From assembly GCA_002070265.1 (NCBI GenBank), contig MWCX01000093.1:124001-188000 (forward strand): a DNA stretch of 64,000 nt, read 5' to 3'. Position 1 is the first letter of the stretch; each line of letters begins with the position of its first letter. A model generated the notes under the pieces. The model saw nothing but the letters and a program-made list of their open reading frames with translations. It was not told where the DNA came from and did no database searches. Below, in pieces: positions 35,948 to 45,373 of the stretch. The translations under genes and the position numbers were made by a program. Source of the DNA: Bacteroidetes bacterium ADurb.Bin174 (lineage in GTDB: Bacteria > Bacteroidota > Bacteroidia > Bacteroidales > Paludibacteraceae).

Positions 35948-37093
35948 TTAAGTAAAATAATCAATTATTTTTTCTACGATATACTCTGCGGCTTGTCCTT
36001 TTCCAAAAACAGGCAAATAGGTGATTTTTTTATTTAACAATTCTCTATACGATTTTTTTATTCGGTCACAGTCTGCATCAGCAATAATTCCTGCATTTTG
36101 TTCTACTATTTCAACCCACTCGGTTTCAGGGCGTAAAATCACACATGGTTTTTGAAAGAAATAAGCTTCTTTCTGTACTCCTCCGGAGTCGGTCATAATT
36201 ATTTTAGCATTTTTTTCCAACAAAATCATTTCTAAAAAAGAAACCGGCGGAATTAAAAAAAGCTGTTTACTTGAATTCAATCTTTTATACACAACTGATG
36301 ATAAGTTCGTTTGTAGTAATTTTGTTGTTCTCGGATGTAAAGGAAGTATAATTTTTATATTGTTGTCTTCGGCAATATCCAGCAAAGCAGTAAAAATGGC
36401 TGTCAATCGTTTACAATCATCTGTATTGTTATCTCTGTGAATAGTAACTAAAACATAGTGATCAGTTATTAAATTATACTTTTGTAATATGTTGCTTTTC
36501 TTTTCTGCGATTTGAGCAAAATGTAAACTATTATCATACATAATATCCCCGCTATTAAAAACAAATCGTTTTTTTCCATTTTTGAATGTACTTTTAGATG
36601 TAAAAAAGCCTTCATTTTTAAGGTTTTGGAAGCCGGTTTCAGTAGGAGTAAAAAGTAGAGATGAAAGATGATCGCAAACAATTCTATTAATTTCTTCAGG
36701 CATAAGCATATTGAAAGAGCGCAATCCGGCTTCAATGTGAATAATAGGAATATGTAATTTACTTGCTGCTACAGCTCCTGCCAATGTAGAGTTGGTGTCA
36801 CCATAAACAAGCAAAGCATCAAATGGTTCATTTAATAATAATTGCTCTATTCCACTGATCATCTTAGCTGTTTGTTCTCCATGACTTCCGGAGCCAACAT
36901 TTAAGTTAAAATCCGGCTTAGGAATATCCAATTCATCAAAAAATATTTGCGACATATTGAAATCATAATGCTGTCCGGTATGTAATATTTTTTCATTTAT
37001 AAAAGATGAAAATTTATTTTTCACCGCCCTTGAAAAAGCTGCCGCTTTTATTATTTGAGGTCGTGCACCTATAATGCTTAAAATTTTTATCAT
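35948..37093 (-). CDS. wecB: UDP-N-acetylglucosamine 2-epimerase (non-hydrolysing), copy 1
   Basis: 381 aa. Typical WecB signatures are GARPQIIKAAAFSRAV, the GDTNSTLAGAVAASKL nucleotide region, IEAGLRSFN with catalytic Glu, and MTDSGGVQKEAYFF. The enzyme interconverts UDP-GlcNAc and UDP-ManNAc in the cytoplasm. A second, clearly different WecB lies at 44211-45371, so two distinct epimerase lineages serve the same locus. No UDP-ManNAc dehydrogenase (WecC) is in the window. This copy may act on a modified UDP-GlcNAc derivative. Confidence 0.92.
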   Translation of the reverse strand: MIKILSIIGARPQIIKAAAFSRAVKNKFSSFINEKILHTGQHYDFNMSQIFFDELDIPKPDFNLNVGSGSHGEQTAKMISGIEQLLLNEPFDALLVYGDTNSTLAGAVAASKLHIPIIHIEAGLRSFNMLMPEEINRIVCDHLSSLLFTPTETGFQNLKNEGFFTSKSTFKNGKKRFVFNSGDIMYDNSLHFAQIAEKKSNILQKYNLITDHYVLVTIHRDNNTDDCKRLTAIFTALLDIAEDNNIKIILPLHPRTTKLLQTNLSSVVYKRLNSSKQLFLIPPVSFLEMILLEKNAKIIMTDSGGVQKEAYFFQKPCVILRPETEWVEIVEQNAGIIADADCDRIKKSYRELLNKKITYLPVFGKGQAAEYIVEKIIDYFT

Positions 37094-37138
37094 GCTTTCT
37101 TTAATATTGTTTTTTTATACGCCGTTCGGTAATAGCAA

Positions 37139-38233
37139 TCATTTGAATTTATATTGATAATCAGGCGTTTCCTTCATAATCTTTGCACTTTCGGGATAAT
37201 TTTCGATAAACCATGTAAAAAATGCGGCTACATCAATTTTATCGGCAAGCATTTTTTGTCTGCGTGCTTGAAACTCCTCTCTTAGATTTTCCATCATCAA
37301 CAACTCATTTACCTTTTCATAAAATTTATCTTGCTGTTCGGTTTTAATTCCATAAGTGAGTTGATATTTATGTTCCAATTCTTCAAGCACACTGATTTTT
37401 CCGGCAAAATCACTAAATCGAATAGATGGTACTCCTAGCATGGCTGCCTCTACTGCCATACTTTGGCTATCACCAATCAACATGGATGAGAAAAACATAA
37501 CATGATGAATATTTACAATATCTATGTCTAATTTATACTCCATGAATTCTTCATCTAATTCTTTTTCTGAACTGATTACTGTTCTGTATCCATACTTTGT
37601 TGCTGTTTCAATGATCCTTTTTATCAACACTCTGTTTAATCCTTTAATTCTAAAATCATGATGAGCTGTCAGACTAGCAAGTCTAATAAGAATATATTTT
37701 TTCTCTTTAACATACTTGGTTTTAATATTATCTAAAGCCCTAAATTGATTAGGATGTAAATATGATAGTTTCATATAACCTTCGTAGCCTATTTTTTTTT
37801 GCTGCCATTTTCCCACACTACATACTTTTGGTACTAAAATAATATTTGTAAACGGATAAGTTAAGTCTGCTAGTTTTTTAATTACCTCATAATCATCCTC
37901 TAAAGTCGTAATTGATTTTTTCCCAAGTAAAAATGCCGCTTGAGCCACAGATGAATCTGTTCCTAATAAAATATCTACCTTACTCCTTTTAGCATATTTA
38001 ATAACATTATATGTTCTTAATAATGAAGCAACAAAAATAGATACCGGTGTGTTTTTCCTGTTTTTCTTTTGGATGTTTATGTACTTGAAATTTTCTTCAA
38101 TCAATAATTTTTCTAAAATATCTTTTGTTTTAATGAGCACAATTATACGATGTCCTTGTTGTTGTAATTTATGAATTACAGCCTTATAAAAATGAAACTG
38201 TGCGGGGTGCCCCAAATAGACTAATATGTTCAT
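37139..38233 (-). CDS. DUF354 family protein (GT-B-like)
   Basis: 364 aa. It begins MNILVYLGHPAQFHFYKAVI, the usual start of DUF354, a family with a glycosyltransferase-B-like or epimerase-like fold found in polysaccharide loci. TTLEDDYEV and SSMLIGDSQSMAVEAAMLG correspond to the UDP-sugar-binding end of related GT-B enzymes. No catalytic role is proven for the family. It overlaps the next upstream gene by 4 bp, so it is tightly coupled with the FemAB-like gene. Confidence 0.75.
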   Translation of the reverse strand: MNILVYLGHPAQFHFYKAVIHKLQQQGHRIIVLIKTKDILEKLLIEENFKYINIQKKNRKNTPVSIFVASLLRTYNVIKYAKRSKVDILLGTDSSVAQAAFLLGKKSITTLEDDYEVIKKLADLTYPFTNIILVPKVCSVGKWQQKKIGYEGYMKLSYLHPNQFRALDNIKTKYVKEKKYILIRLASLTAHHDFRIKGLNRVLIKRIIETATKYGYRTVISSEKELDEEFMEYKLDIDIVNIHHVMFFSSMLIGDSQSMAVEAAMLGVPSIRFSDFAGKISVLEELEHKYQLTYGIKTEQQDKFYEKVNELLMMENLREEFQARRQKMLADKIDVAAFFTWFIENYPESAKIMKETPDYQYKFK

Positions 38234-39225
38234 TTTTCTTGTGTTAGTAATTTTATATATATCCTTCCTATAGCGTACAATAAGGGATTGACAATATATT
38301 TAAATCGCCCGTGTTCTACCAACTCCCCTCCAAACTTAGACTTAAACTCACGAACACCATACCTTTCAGCTCCCATAAAGTCGAAATATTCAAAGCCGTT
38401 TTTCACCGCATACTCTATACCTGTATGAGTAGCAAGTACAGACGGGTAAAGGTGGTTGAAATTCTTTGTGTCACCGCAAATAAACCATTCGTATACAGCC
38501 TTGTCGGTCAATGACGAGCAAGCAATACCACCGATTATTTTTTCGTCATTTTTTACGACAAATAAATAGCAGCCGGATTGGTGCACAAACTTGTCAAAAA
38601 ACTCTTTTGGATAAAGAGGTTTCTTGATTTTTTTTCTGTACAAATCTTCAAGAATTTGATAAAACCTGTCAATATCATTTTTGCAGGTTGTCTGCACACA
38701 AACCACACCCCGCTCTTGTATATTTCTTAACTGCCTGACTTTGCTTTCACTATATCGTGAAATCACTTGCTCAATTGTATCTGTTTTTACTATATAATTA
38801 TGATGAGCGTTATATTCAAACCCGTGTTTTGCAAAAATAGCTTTATGGTTAATGTAACTATTAGCGTTTCTTATTTCAATGTAAATAACCTGCTTCGACA
38901 AAGAGTGTTTTAATTCGCCTAACAGTTCAGAAATTGCGTCCTCAGAAACATTATTTGCTAAGAGCATTCCTCCGTGGATTATTGCTCTTCGAGAAAAAAA
39001 CTGTTTTAGTTTACCACCATTTGCAATGATATAGCCAATCACCAACGCTTTCAGCTCTTTACCCTCCCAAACTCCCCAACCAAATGGCTCTAAAAAAGAA
39101 AGCGAGCAATAAAAATCATAGCATTCAGGCGACTGAAAATAAGACGCTGTAGATGAATGAGCTAACAAAATTTGCCATTCTTCTCTTTTTATTTCTATGA
39201 CTTGCTTAATCACTTTTATTTTCAA
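38230..39225 (-). CDS. FemAB/BioF2-like acyltransferase (GNAT fold)
   Basis: 331 aa. The C-terminal half has peptidoglycan-bridge-type features: LYRKKIKKPLYPKEFFDKFV, IIGGIACSSLTDKAVYEWFI, and EYAVKNGFEYFDFMGAERYG. The last is the usual end of FemAB-like N-acyltransferases. In polysaccharide loci such proteins are thought to transfer an amino acid or acyl group onto an amino sugar; the donor is unknown. It overlaps the DUF354 gene by 4 bp and lies 10 bp from the asparagine-synthase-like gene. Confidence 0.78.
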   Translation of the reverse strand: MKIKVIKQVIEIKREEWQILLAHSSTASYFQSPECYDFYCSLSFLEPFGWGVWEGKELKALVIGYIIANGGKLKQFFSRRAIIHGGMLLANNVSEDAISELLGELKHSLSKQVIYIEIRNANSYINHKAIFAKHGFEYNAHHNYIVKTDTIEQVISRYSESKVRQLRNIQERGVVCVQTTCKNDIDRFYQILEDLYRKKIKKPLYPKEFFDKFVHQSGCYLFVVKNDEKIIGGIACSSLTDKAVYEWFICGDTKNFNHLYPSVLATHTGIEYAVKNGFEYFDFMGAERYGVREFKSKFGGELVEHGRFKYIVNPLLYAIGRIYIKLLTQEK

Positions 39226-39234
39226 TTACACCAA

Positions 39235-41073
39235 CTAGCTCTTATCAATAAATTCCCTAAACCACAATTCCAGATGTATCCACTTCCATATCTCTTTAGA
39301 AATATTCACTTCTTCTTTCAAATGCTTTGAATACAAATCAATTGCTTTTTGATGGTTAATAAAACCTCTATTGCGAAATGTTTCTGAATTCAATATCTCG
39401 ACTATCAGGGATTGAAATTCCTTAGTTCGAAACCATTCATCCTGAGGTGTTTCAAACCCAATTTTGTCATTTCGTTTTCGGATAGCTTCTGGTAAAAGCC
39501 CTTTCATCGCTTGCCGAAGCACATACTTAGTTTCTCCATTTCTAATCTTATAATCAGAAGGCATCGACAAGGCATATTCTACAAGTCTATAATCTAAAAA
39601 AGGTGTTCGAGACTCCAATGAAAAAGCCATTGAGTTTCTATCGCTCCATTTTAATAAATGCTCCAACTTATATTCAAAATGATTGATTAAAGCATCATTT
39701 AAATTTTTAGAGCCGTAGAGTTTACTAACAATTGTAGTTTTCCCTGATGAAGTAATTCTTTTTACAAAATCACTGTTCAAATAAGACTTTTCAAAAACAC
39801 TAACTTTGCTCTTAATAAAAGAAGGCAGCAGAAAATAAGCTAAGAATTTTATTCCATTTACAGACTTATGTTTTTTCCAATATTGTGATATTTCTTTAAA
39901 AAATCGTTTGAGCTTAGCTTGTTTCAAAAGCTCTTTAAAGTAAAAACCAAAAAAATAATGATAACCTGCCAAAGCTTCATCAGCACCTTGTCCGTCAATA
40001 GTGACAACAACATTATTTTTTGCCAAGCTCATTACACAGTATTGTGCAAAAGGACTGGTAGAGGGTATAGGTTCGGCATGAATGCGTACAAAATGTTCCA
40101 AATCAGACAACAGCATTGAGCTGTCCGGCGTTATAAAGTGCATATTTGCCAATTCATCTTTATATAAATTGATAAAATCAGACTCATCGCCTCGTTCTCC
40201 TTTTTCATATACAGCCGAAAAAGTTTGAATTTCTTTGTTATTTAATTCCTTGGCAATGATAGAGGTAATAGCCGATGAATCCAATCCTCCACTTAAACAA
40301 ACACCCACCGGAACATCACTTCTTAACCTTAATTTAACAGCATCTATTAATAATTCTTTGTATTTATCCGTGTCAAAATCACACTTCTTAATCTTATCGG
40401 CAACATTATACCATCGGTTAATTACCAGGTGATTGTTCTTTATTTCAAAACAATGGCCATGTTGAAGTTTTTTTACCCCTTCAAAAAAAGTATTTTCAGT
40501 TTGATCGGTTCGATTATGAAGCAAATATTCATATATTGCAAGTTCATTTGGTTTGTTTGGCTGACCATATACATCCAAAATTGGAGGTATTTCCGATGAG
40601 AAAATAAATTGCTCTTTATTGTAAAAATAATATAAAGGCTTTACACCAAATCTATCCCTTGCACCAAAGACAATATTATTCTTCTTATCGAAAATAACAA
40701 AAGCAAACATTCCGTTTAACCTGTCTAAACACTCCTTACCATATTCTATATACATTTTTAAAAGTACTTCTGTGTCTGAATTACTTTTAAATTTTATTCC
40801 CTTCTCAATTAATTCTTTTCTTAGTTCAACGTAATTATAAATTTCACCATTATGGACAATTACATAGTCTCCCGTTTCATCAAACATAGGCTGACGACCA
40901 AGTTCACTTAACTCTAAGACACTTAACCTTACGAATCCAAGACCAACAGACTTATACAAAAACACTCCCTCATCATCAGGACCCCGATGCTTTTGTCTTT
41001 GCATCATACGAGTTATTTTGCCTTTCTCAGGAGAACTGCCATCAAACTTCACTATTCCGGAAATTCCACACAT
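39235..41073 (-). CDS. asnB: Asparagine synthase (glutamine-hydrolysing)-like amidotransferase
   Basis: 612 aa from the ATG at 41073 (MCGISGIVKF); longer upstream readings would bury the catalytic Cys2. Residues 1-215 form the class II glutaminase domain (Cys2, RHRGPDDEG, HNGEIYNYVELR). The synthase domain has the ATP pyrophosphatase loop LSGGLDSSAITS. In surface-polysaccharide loci such proteins often amidate sugar carboxylates rather than make asparagine; that role is inferred from context. The start is one base from the stop of the GT4 gene. Confidence 0.9.
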   Translation of the reverse strand: MCGISGIVKFDGSSPEKGKITRMMQRQKHRGPDDEGVFLYKSVGLGFVRLSVLELSELGRQPMFDETGDYVIVHNGEIYNYVELRKELIEKGIKFKSNSDTEVLLKMYIEYGKECLDRLNGMFAFVIFDKKNNIVFGARDRFGVKPLYYFYNKEQFIFSSEIPPILDVYGQPNKPNELAIYEYLLHNRTDQTENTFFEGVKKLQHGHCFEIKNNHLVINRWYNVADKIKKCDFDTDKYKELLIDAVKLRLRSDVPVGVCLSGGLDSSAITSIIAKELNNKEIQTFSAVYEKGERGDESDFINLYKDELANMHFITPDSSMLLSDLEHFVRIHAEPIPSTSPFAQYCVMSLAKNNVVVTIDGQGADEALAGYHYFFGFYFKELLKQAKLKRFFKEISQYWKKHKSVNGIKFLAYFLLPSFIKSKVSVFEKSYLNSDFVKRITSSGKTTIVSKLYGSKNLNDALINHFEYKLEHLLKWSDRNSMAFSLESRTPFLDYRLVEYALSMPSDYKIRNGETKYVLRQAMKGLLPEAIRKRNDKIGFETPQDEWFRTKEFQSLIVEILNSETFRNRGFINHQKAIDLYSKHLKEEVNISKEIWKWIHLELWFREFIDKS

Positions 41074-41074
41074 T

Positions 41075-41995
41075 TCACTCAATAATTGATATATAAATCT
41101 GACGTATCTTTTCTGCAATCACGTTATTATCATTTGCCTTTAGTCTTATTGAAGGATAGCTTACTTGTTGAACTTGAACCACACGCTCTAATGCCTCTTT
41201 TACACTTAACGGATCACAACCTACAATTTCACATCCTTCTACTCCCTCAATTTGAATGCGAACATCTCCAACATCGGTGCAAACAAGCGGCCTTCCACAA
41301 GCCATCATTTCTTTAACGAACATCGGCGAACCTTCTCTAATTGAGGTTAGCAATCCGGCATCACATGCATTCATTAAAGTTCTCAATTCGTCACGACTAT
41401 ATCCTTTAAGCTCCATAAGTTCATAACCAGGCAACATTTCGATAGCTTGAAATGCTAAATTGGCATTTTTTTCAGGACGAATAAAATCACTTGAAAAAAG
41501 TATTATTTTCTTTGTTAAATCCCAATTTAATTTTTTTCTCTGTTCGATCTTTGATAATGGAAAAAAATCAGTTGAATTAATACCACAAGGAATTATTTCA
41601 TACTTTTTACGTACTAATTTCACCTTATCAGCTTGGTTTTGAGAAACAAATATATTGAACTTTGAGAATATCAATGGGAACAAAGCTATCAGCCTAAGAT
41701 TAAATTTATTAATATCGCAACCGTGATAAGTAGTTATTACGGGAACTTTCCGTTGCGTATTTGCCAACAAGCCCGATAGTCCATAATGCGCATGAATGAT
41801 ATCAGGTTGAAATCCATTGATACGTTGCAGTAATAACTTCCTGTTTCTCAGATATCCTCGAATCCCCTTTCCTTTGACACCAAAAATCTCCATTTGCAGT
41901 CCGTTTTTTTTTAACGCATTGACCTGCTCCTCTATAAAAGGAGCTATGCGACCGGAATTTTCGCTACAAACAACAAGAATTTTCTTATTTATCAT
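41075..41995 (-). CDS. Glycosyltransferase family 4
   Basis: 306 aa, short for GT4 (usually 350-400) but apparently complete. The N-terminal Rossmann domain has DIIHAHYGLSG and PVITTYHGCDIN. The C-terminal half carries the donor-binding EX7E region (SIREGSPMFVKEMMACGRPL). It probably transfers a sugar from a nucleotide donor onto a lipid-linked oligosaccharide at the inner face of the membrane. Donor and acceptor are unknown. It is adjacent to the amidotransferase gene in one operon. Confidence 0.9.
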   Translation of the reverse strand: MINKKILVVCSENSGRIAPFIEEQVNALKKNGLQMEIFGVKGKGIRGYLRNRKLLLQRINGFQPDIIHAHYGLSGLLANTQRKVPVITTYHGCDINKFNLRLIALFPLIFSKFNIFVSQNQADKVKLVRKKYEIIPCGINSTDFFPLSKIEQRKKLNWDLTKKIILFSSDFIRPEKNANLAFQAIEMLPGYELMELKGYSRDELRTLMNACDAGLLTSIREGSPMFVKEMMACGRPLVCTDVGDVRIQIEGVEGCEIVGCDPLSVKEALERVVQVQQVSYPSIRLKANDNNVIAEKIRQIYISIIE

Positions 41996-42052
41996 AAGAG
42001 TGTGGTGTCTAATTTTTTAAAAACTATTTTTTCAATATAAGCTATATGTACT

Positions 42053-43477
42053 TTATGCCATTCCCCTGCCTGCTAATTTAAACCAGCTCCATCCCACAAT
42101 TGCCACAAAGATAAACGCTAACCACCAGGTAAAATACTTTTTATGTTTATTCTCTTGTCTGCCAATACCGTAGGCTGCAAAAATGAGCAAAACCGGCAAG
42201 GCAGGTAAGTGGAAGCGCTCTGAATGTGCGAAAGCGCTTAACGCGACAACTAACAAATAACCCAACATGAATGATCCCAACAGCAAATGGTCCCTCCATT
42301 TTTTGTCAATAACAATCATAAGTAAAGCAAACATAGCAAAGAAAGCCATGATATTCTTTACATAATTTCCTCCATGAAACAAGCGTTGATTTTCTTGATT
42401 CGGCGTTTCTATCATGGTTGGAAAAGGGATGACCATAATCATTGGTGCAAACACTGATTTGGAAGCATATTGAGCAAATTGGTTTCCGCCCTCGCGCTGT
42501 GCATACCATTCCAAAGATTGCTGTTGGTTAATATGACGTTCCTCCCACACCTCTTCTATTTCTGTAGCCAGCCGTCCGCCTAAGAAGTAAACCATAACCA
42601 ACAAAACCCAGGAAATTAATATCAGTCGGTTTTTTCTTTTCACCGCTCTTTTGGTTGAAAGCATCAAAGCAGTTGCGAACGCAAACAAAGCAGTCGCACC
42701 CAATACCGTACGTAAAAAGAATAAAGAAGAGGCTAACAGTATAGGTAAAATCAAATTTTTAAAAGTTAATTTTGGACTGCGCATGGCATAATCCGTGCGT
42801 TCTAAAAAAGCAACTACCAGAAACACCATTTCTGTTTCTTTCAGGTGAATACCGGTGTAGTATATCAAATTCGGCATCAGCATGCACAAAACAGTAGCCA
42901 TTCTGCCTGTACCTTCTCCAAAATTTCTTTTAGTCACACGATACACTAAGACACAAGTTAACGCACCGAAGATTGCTTTGAGCAAACGGGTAATAAAAAT
43001 GCTCTTTCCTGTCAGAAAGTAAATCACACTTAAGTACAATGGATAACCATAATCGGAAAGAGCCAATACTCCGGCATACTTTAACATTTGCGTGTAAGTA
43101 GGAAATATACCTTGCGATATCAAACCGGCTCCATACCGCCCCATTCCATCGTAAAGATGAGAATCGGCAGCATGAAACTCAAAAGGCTCTCCGGTCATAA
43201 TGAGATACAAGAAATAACTTATTATGACCCATGCAATCCGTACAATTAAGGCAATCTGAAATATTTTTTTGGTAAATATTTTTTCAGAATAATCTGACCA
43301 TTTGCGCGTGAGTAAGTTGGAATAATAGAAAAAACCAACTACTGCTCCAATGCCCAACACCCACCATATCAATAACATCGCCTGGTTAAAAAACAGCACA
43401 CTGACTACAAACAATGCAGCCATGTATAAATAAATGGCTTTGGATGTGAAATATTTGGGGAAATAGTTGAGCATCAC
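42053..43477 (-). CDS. Polytopic membrane protein, GT-C (PMT/ArnT-like) glycosyltransferase
   Basis: 474 aa with about 10-12 hydrophobic segments. An early periplasmic loop has acidic residues in HAADSHLYDGMGRYG, comparable to the catalytic acidic motif after TM1 of GT-C enzymes, followed by YGYPLYLSVIYFLTG. GT-C enzymes use polyprenyl-phosphate sugars on the periplasmic side. A Wzy-type polymerase is an alternative, because those are also polytopic and poorly conserved. It overlaps the GT32 gene by 4 bp. Confidence 0.65.
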   Translation of the reverse strand: MMLNYFPKYFTSKAIYLYMAALFVVSVLFFNQAMLLIWWVLGIGAVVGFFYYSNLLTRKWSDYSEKIFTKKIFQIALIVRIAWVIISYFLYLIMTGEPFEFHAADSHLYDGMGRYGAGLISQGIFPTYTQMLKYAGVLALSDYGYPLYLSVIYFLTGKSIFITRLLKAIFGALTCVLVYRVTKRNFGEGTGRMATVLCMLMPNLIYYTGIHLKETEMVFLVVAFLERTDYAMRSPKLTFKNLILPILLASSLFFLRTVLGATALFAFATALMLSTKRAVKRKNRLILISWVLLVMVYFLGGRLATEIEEVWEERHINQQQSLEWYAQREGGNQFAQYASKSVFAPMIMVIPFPTMIETPNQENQRLFHGGNYVKNIMAFFAMFALLMIVIDKKWRDHLLLGSFMLGYLLVVALSAFAHSERFHLPALPVLLIFAAYGIGRQENKHKKYFTWWLAFIFVAIVGWSWFKLAGRGMA

Positions 43478-44205
43478 CTTATCATTTTTCTTTTAATTTG
43501 AATCAATTTATCGGTAAAAGAAGCATTTAAAACCTTTCTGAAAAAGAATAATTTCAATTTTTCCATTTTCGTTTTTTCATGCCAGGATCCGGCAAAATGG
43601 TGTATACAATAACTATTTTCTGTAAGTTTTAATACTCCCGTGCTGGTTTTGGGACAAAAATAATCTTTTGGGAAACAATGCATATCATTTTTGTAAACTT
43701 GATATTCTCCTGTAAACTCAAAGCCATTTTTTGCCATAATTCCGGATATAATTTCTACATTGGTAGTCATATCATAGGTATTATCAGACTTTAAAAAATG
43801 TCGGTCAGTATAATAATCCAACTGTTCTTTCACCCAAACTCCTCTTTTGGTACTTGCCATCAAACCGGTCGGAAACATAGAAATTTTATTGCTCTCATAT
43901 CCTGAAAAAGCCGGTAAAGTTAACAAATCATCCAATGATTTTAAAACTTCAACATCAGTATCCATATATATTCCACCCTCATTGTAAAGAGCATATAATC
44001 TTACGTAATCTGTTACAAAAGCATATTTTCGTGCCTCATAAGCTTCTTTTGTATAGCTATTTGAGTTAACATCAAAATTATCTTCATTCCAAAGCTTAAG
44101 TTCATAATCCGGTAAGTGCTTTTTCCAAGATGCAATACATTTTAAAGCCAACTCCGGCATTTTCCCCCGACCAAACCAACAGTAATGAATTATTTTAGGT
44201 ATCAT
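43474..44205 (-). CDS. Glycosyltransferase family 32 (capsular sugar transferase)
   Basis: 243 aa. It starts MIPKIIHYCWFGRGKMP, the standard beginning of bacterial GT32 enzymes. The DxD motif is in NEGGIYMDTDVEVLKSL near residue 98. AFVTDYVRLYALY is also characteristic. GT32 enzymes retain anomeric configuration and often transfer galactose or mannose-type sugars to capsule or O-antigen repeats. It lies between wecB copy 2 and the GT-C gene, with a 4-bp overlap to the latter. Confidence 0.9.
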   Translation of the reverse strand: MIPKIIHYCWFGRGKMPELALKCIASWKKHLPDYELKLWNEDNFDVNSNSYTKEAYEARKYAFVTDYVRLYALYNEGGIYMDTDVEVLKSLDDLLTLPAFSGYESNKISMFPTGLMASTKRGVWVKEQLDYYTDRHFLKSDNTYDMTTNVEIISGIMAKNGFEFTGEYQVYKNDMHCFPKDYFCPKTSTGVLKLTENSYCIHHFAGSWHEKTKMEKLKLFFFRKVLNASFTDKLIQIKRKMIR

Positions 44206-44210
44206 TTAAT

Positions 44211-45371
44211 TCAGTTGTTTTTGAAAATTTCTACTATTCGTTTGCAAGCTTTTCCATCGCCATAAGGATTTTGAGCTTGTGCCATTTTTTCGTATAGACT
44301 ATTGCAATCAATTAAGTTAGAAACGGTATTGATGATTTTTTGCTTATCGGTTCCAACTAACACAACAGTTCCGGCATCTACCGCTTCGGGTCGTTCGGTT
44401 GTATCACGCATTACCACAACAGGCTTACCCAACCCGGGTGCTTCTTCTTGAATTCCACCGCTATCAGTCAGCACTAAATAAGATTTGTTCATCAAATAGA
44501 CAAAAGGCAGATAATCCAAAGGCTCGATAAAAAACACATTTTGATTGCTTGAATTGTTTTTATCTAAACTAAAAATCTCATTAATAGGCTTTCTAACATT
44601 AGGATTTAGATGCATGGGATAGACAAAATCCACCTGTGGATATTTCTCAGCAAGTTCTTTAATTGCCTCGCAAATGTTTATAAAGCCGCTTCCGAAATTT
44701 TCGCGTCTGTGCCCTGTGATCAAAACCAACTTTCTGTTTCTACCCATCCTGCCTAAATCATAACCAAAGTCTTTTATTGTCTGAATGACTAGTTTTTCGG
44801 CAGCCTTATCTTTTTCAATTTTTCCAATTACCCATTGCAAAGCATCAATTACCGTATTCCCGGTTATGAATATTTTGTCATCAGCAATATTTTCTTTTAA
44901 TAAATTTTCTTTTGAAAGTTTTGTAGGAGCAATGTGACACGAAGCGATACGTCCTGTAATCTGTCTATTCATTTCTTCAGGATATGGGCTATAAATGTTG
45001 TATGTCCGGAGACCGGCTTCGATGTGTACAACCGGTATTTGCTTGTAAAATGCTGCCAAAGCAGTAGCTGTAGAAGTAGCTGTATCGCCATGCACAAACA
45101 CAAAATCAGGACTTATTTCGGTTAAGACCTCACGTAGTCCCAAAAGAATACGACTTGTAATATCGTATAAATCTTGATTGGCCCGCATAATATCCAAATC
45201 AAAATCGGGTTTAATTTCAAACAATTGCAACACTTGATCAAGCATTTCACGATGTTGTCCTGTTACGCATACTAATGTTTCAAAACCAGCAATTTTCTTG
45301 AATTCAAGAACCAATGGTGCCATTTTTATGGCTTCAGGACGAGTACCAAAAACAAGAAGTAGTTTTTTCAT
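44211..45371 (-). CDS. wecB: UDP-N-acetylglucosamine 2-epimerase (non-hydrolysing), copy 2
   Basis: 386 aa, the canonical form. Signatures are GTRPEAIKMAPLV, VTGQHREMLDQVL, VHGDTATSTATALAAF, HIEAGLRTYNIYSPYPEE, ITGHRRENFGSG, and LTDSGGIQEEAPGLGKPVV with VMRDTTERPEA. It forms UDP-ManNAc from UDP-GlcNAc. It is more typical than copy 1 at 35948-37093. It probably supplies ManNAc for the repeat unit. It is separated from the next upstream gene by 2 bp, so translation is coupled. Confidence 0.96.
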   Translation of the reverse strand: MKKLLLVFGTRPEAIKMAPLVLEFKKIAGFETLVCVTGQHREMLDQVLQLFEIKPDFDLDIMRANQDLYDITSRILLGLREVLTEISPDFVFVHGDTATSTATALAAFYKQIPVVHIEAGLRTYNIYSPYPEEMNRQITGRIASCHIAPTKLSKENLLKENIADDKIFITGNTVIDALQWVIGKIEKDKAAEKLVIQTIKDFGYDLGRMGRNRKLVLITGHRRENFGSGFINICEAIKELAEKYPQVDFVYPMHLNPNVRKPINEIFSLDKNNSSNQNVFFIEPLDYLPFVYLMNKSYLVLTDSGGIQEEAPGLGKPVVVMRDTTERPEAVDAGTVVLVGTDKQKIINTVSNLIDCNSLYEKMAQAQNPYGDGKACKRIVEIFKNN

Positions 45372-45373
45372 AA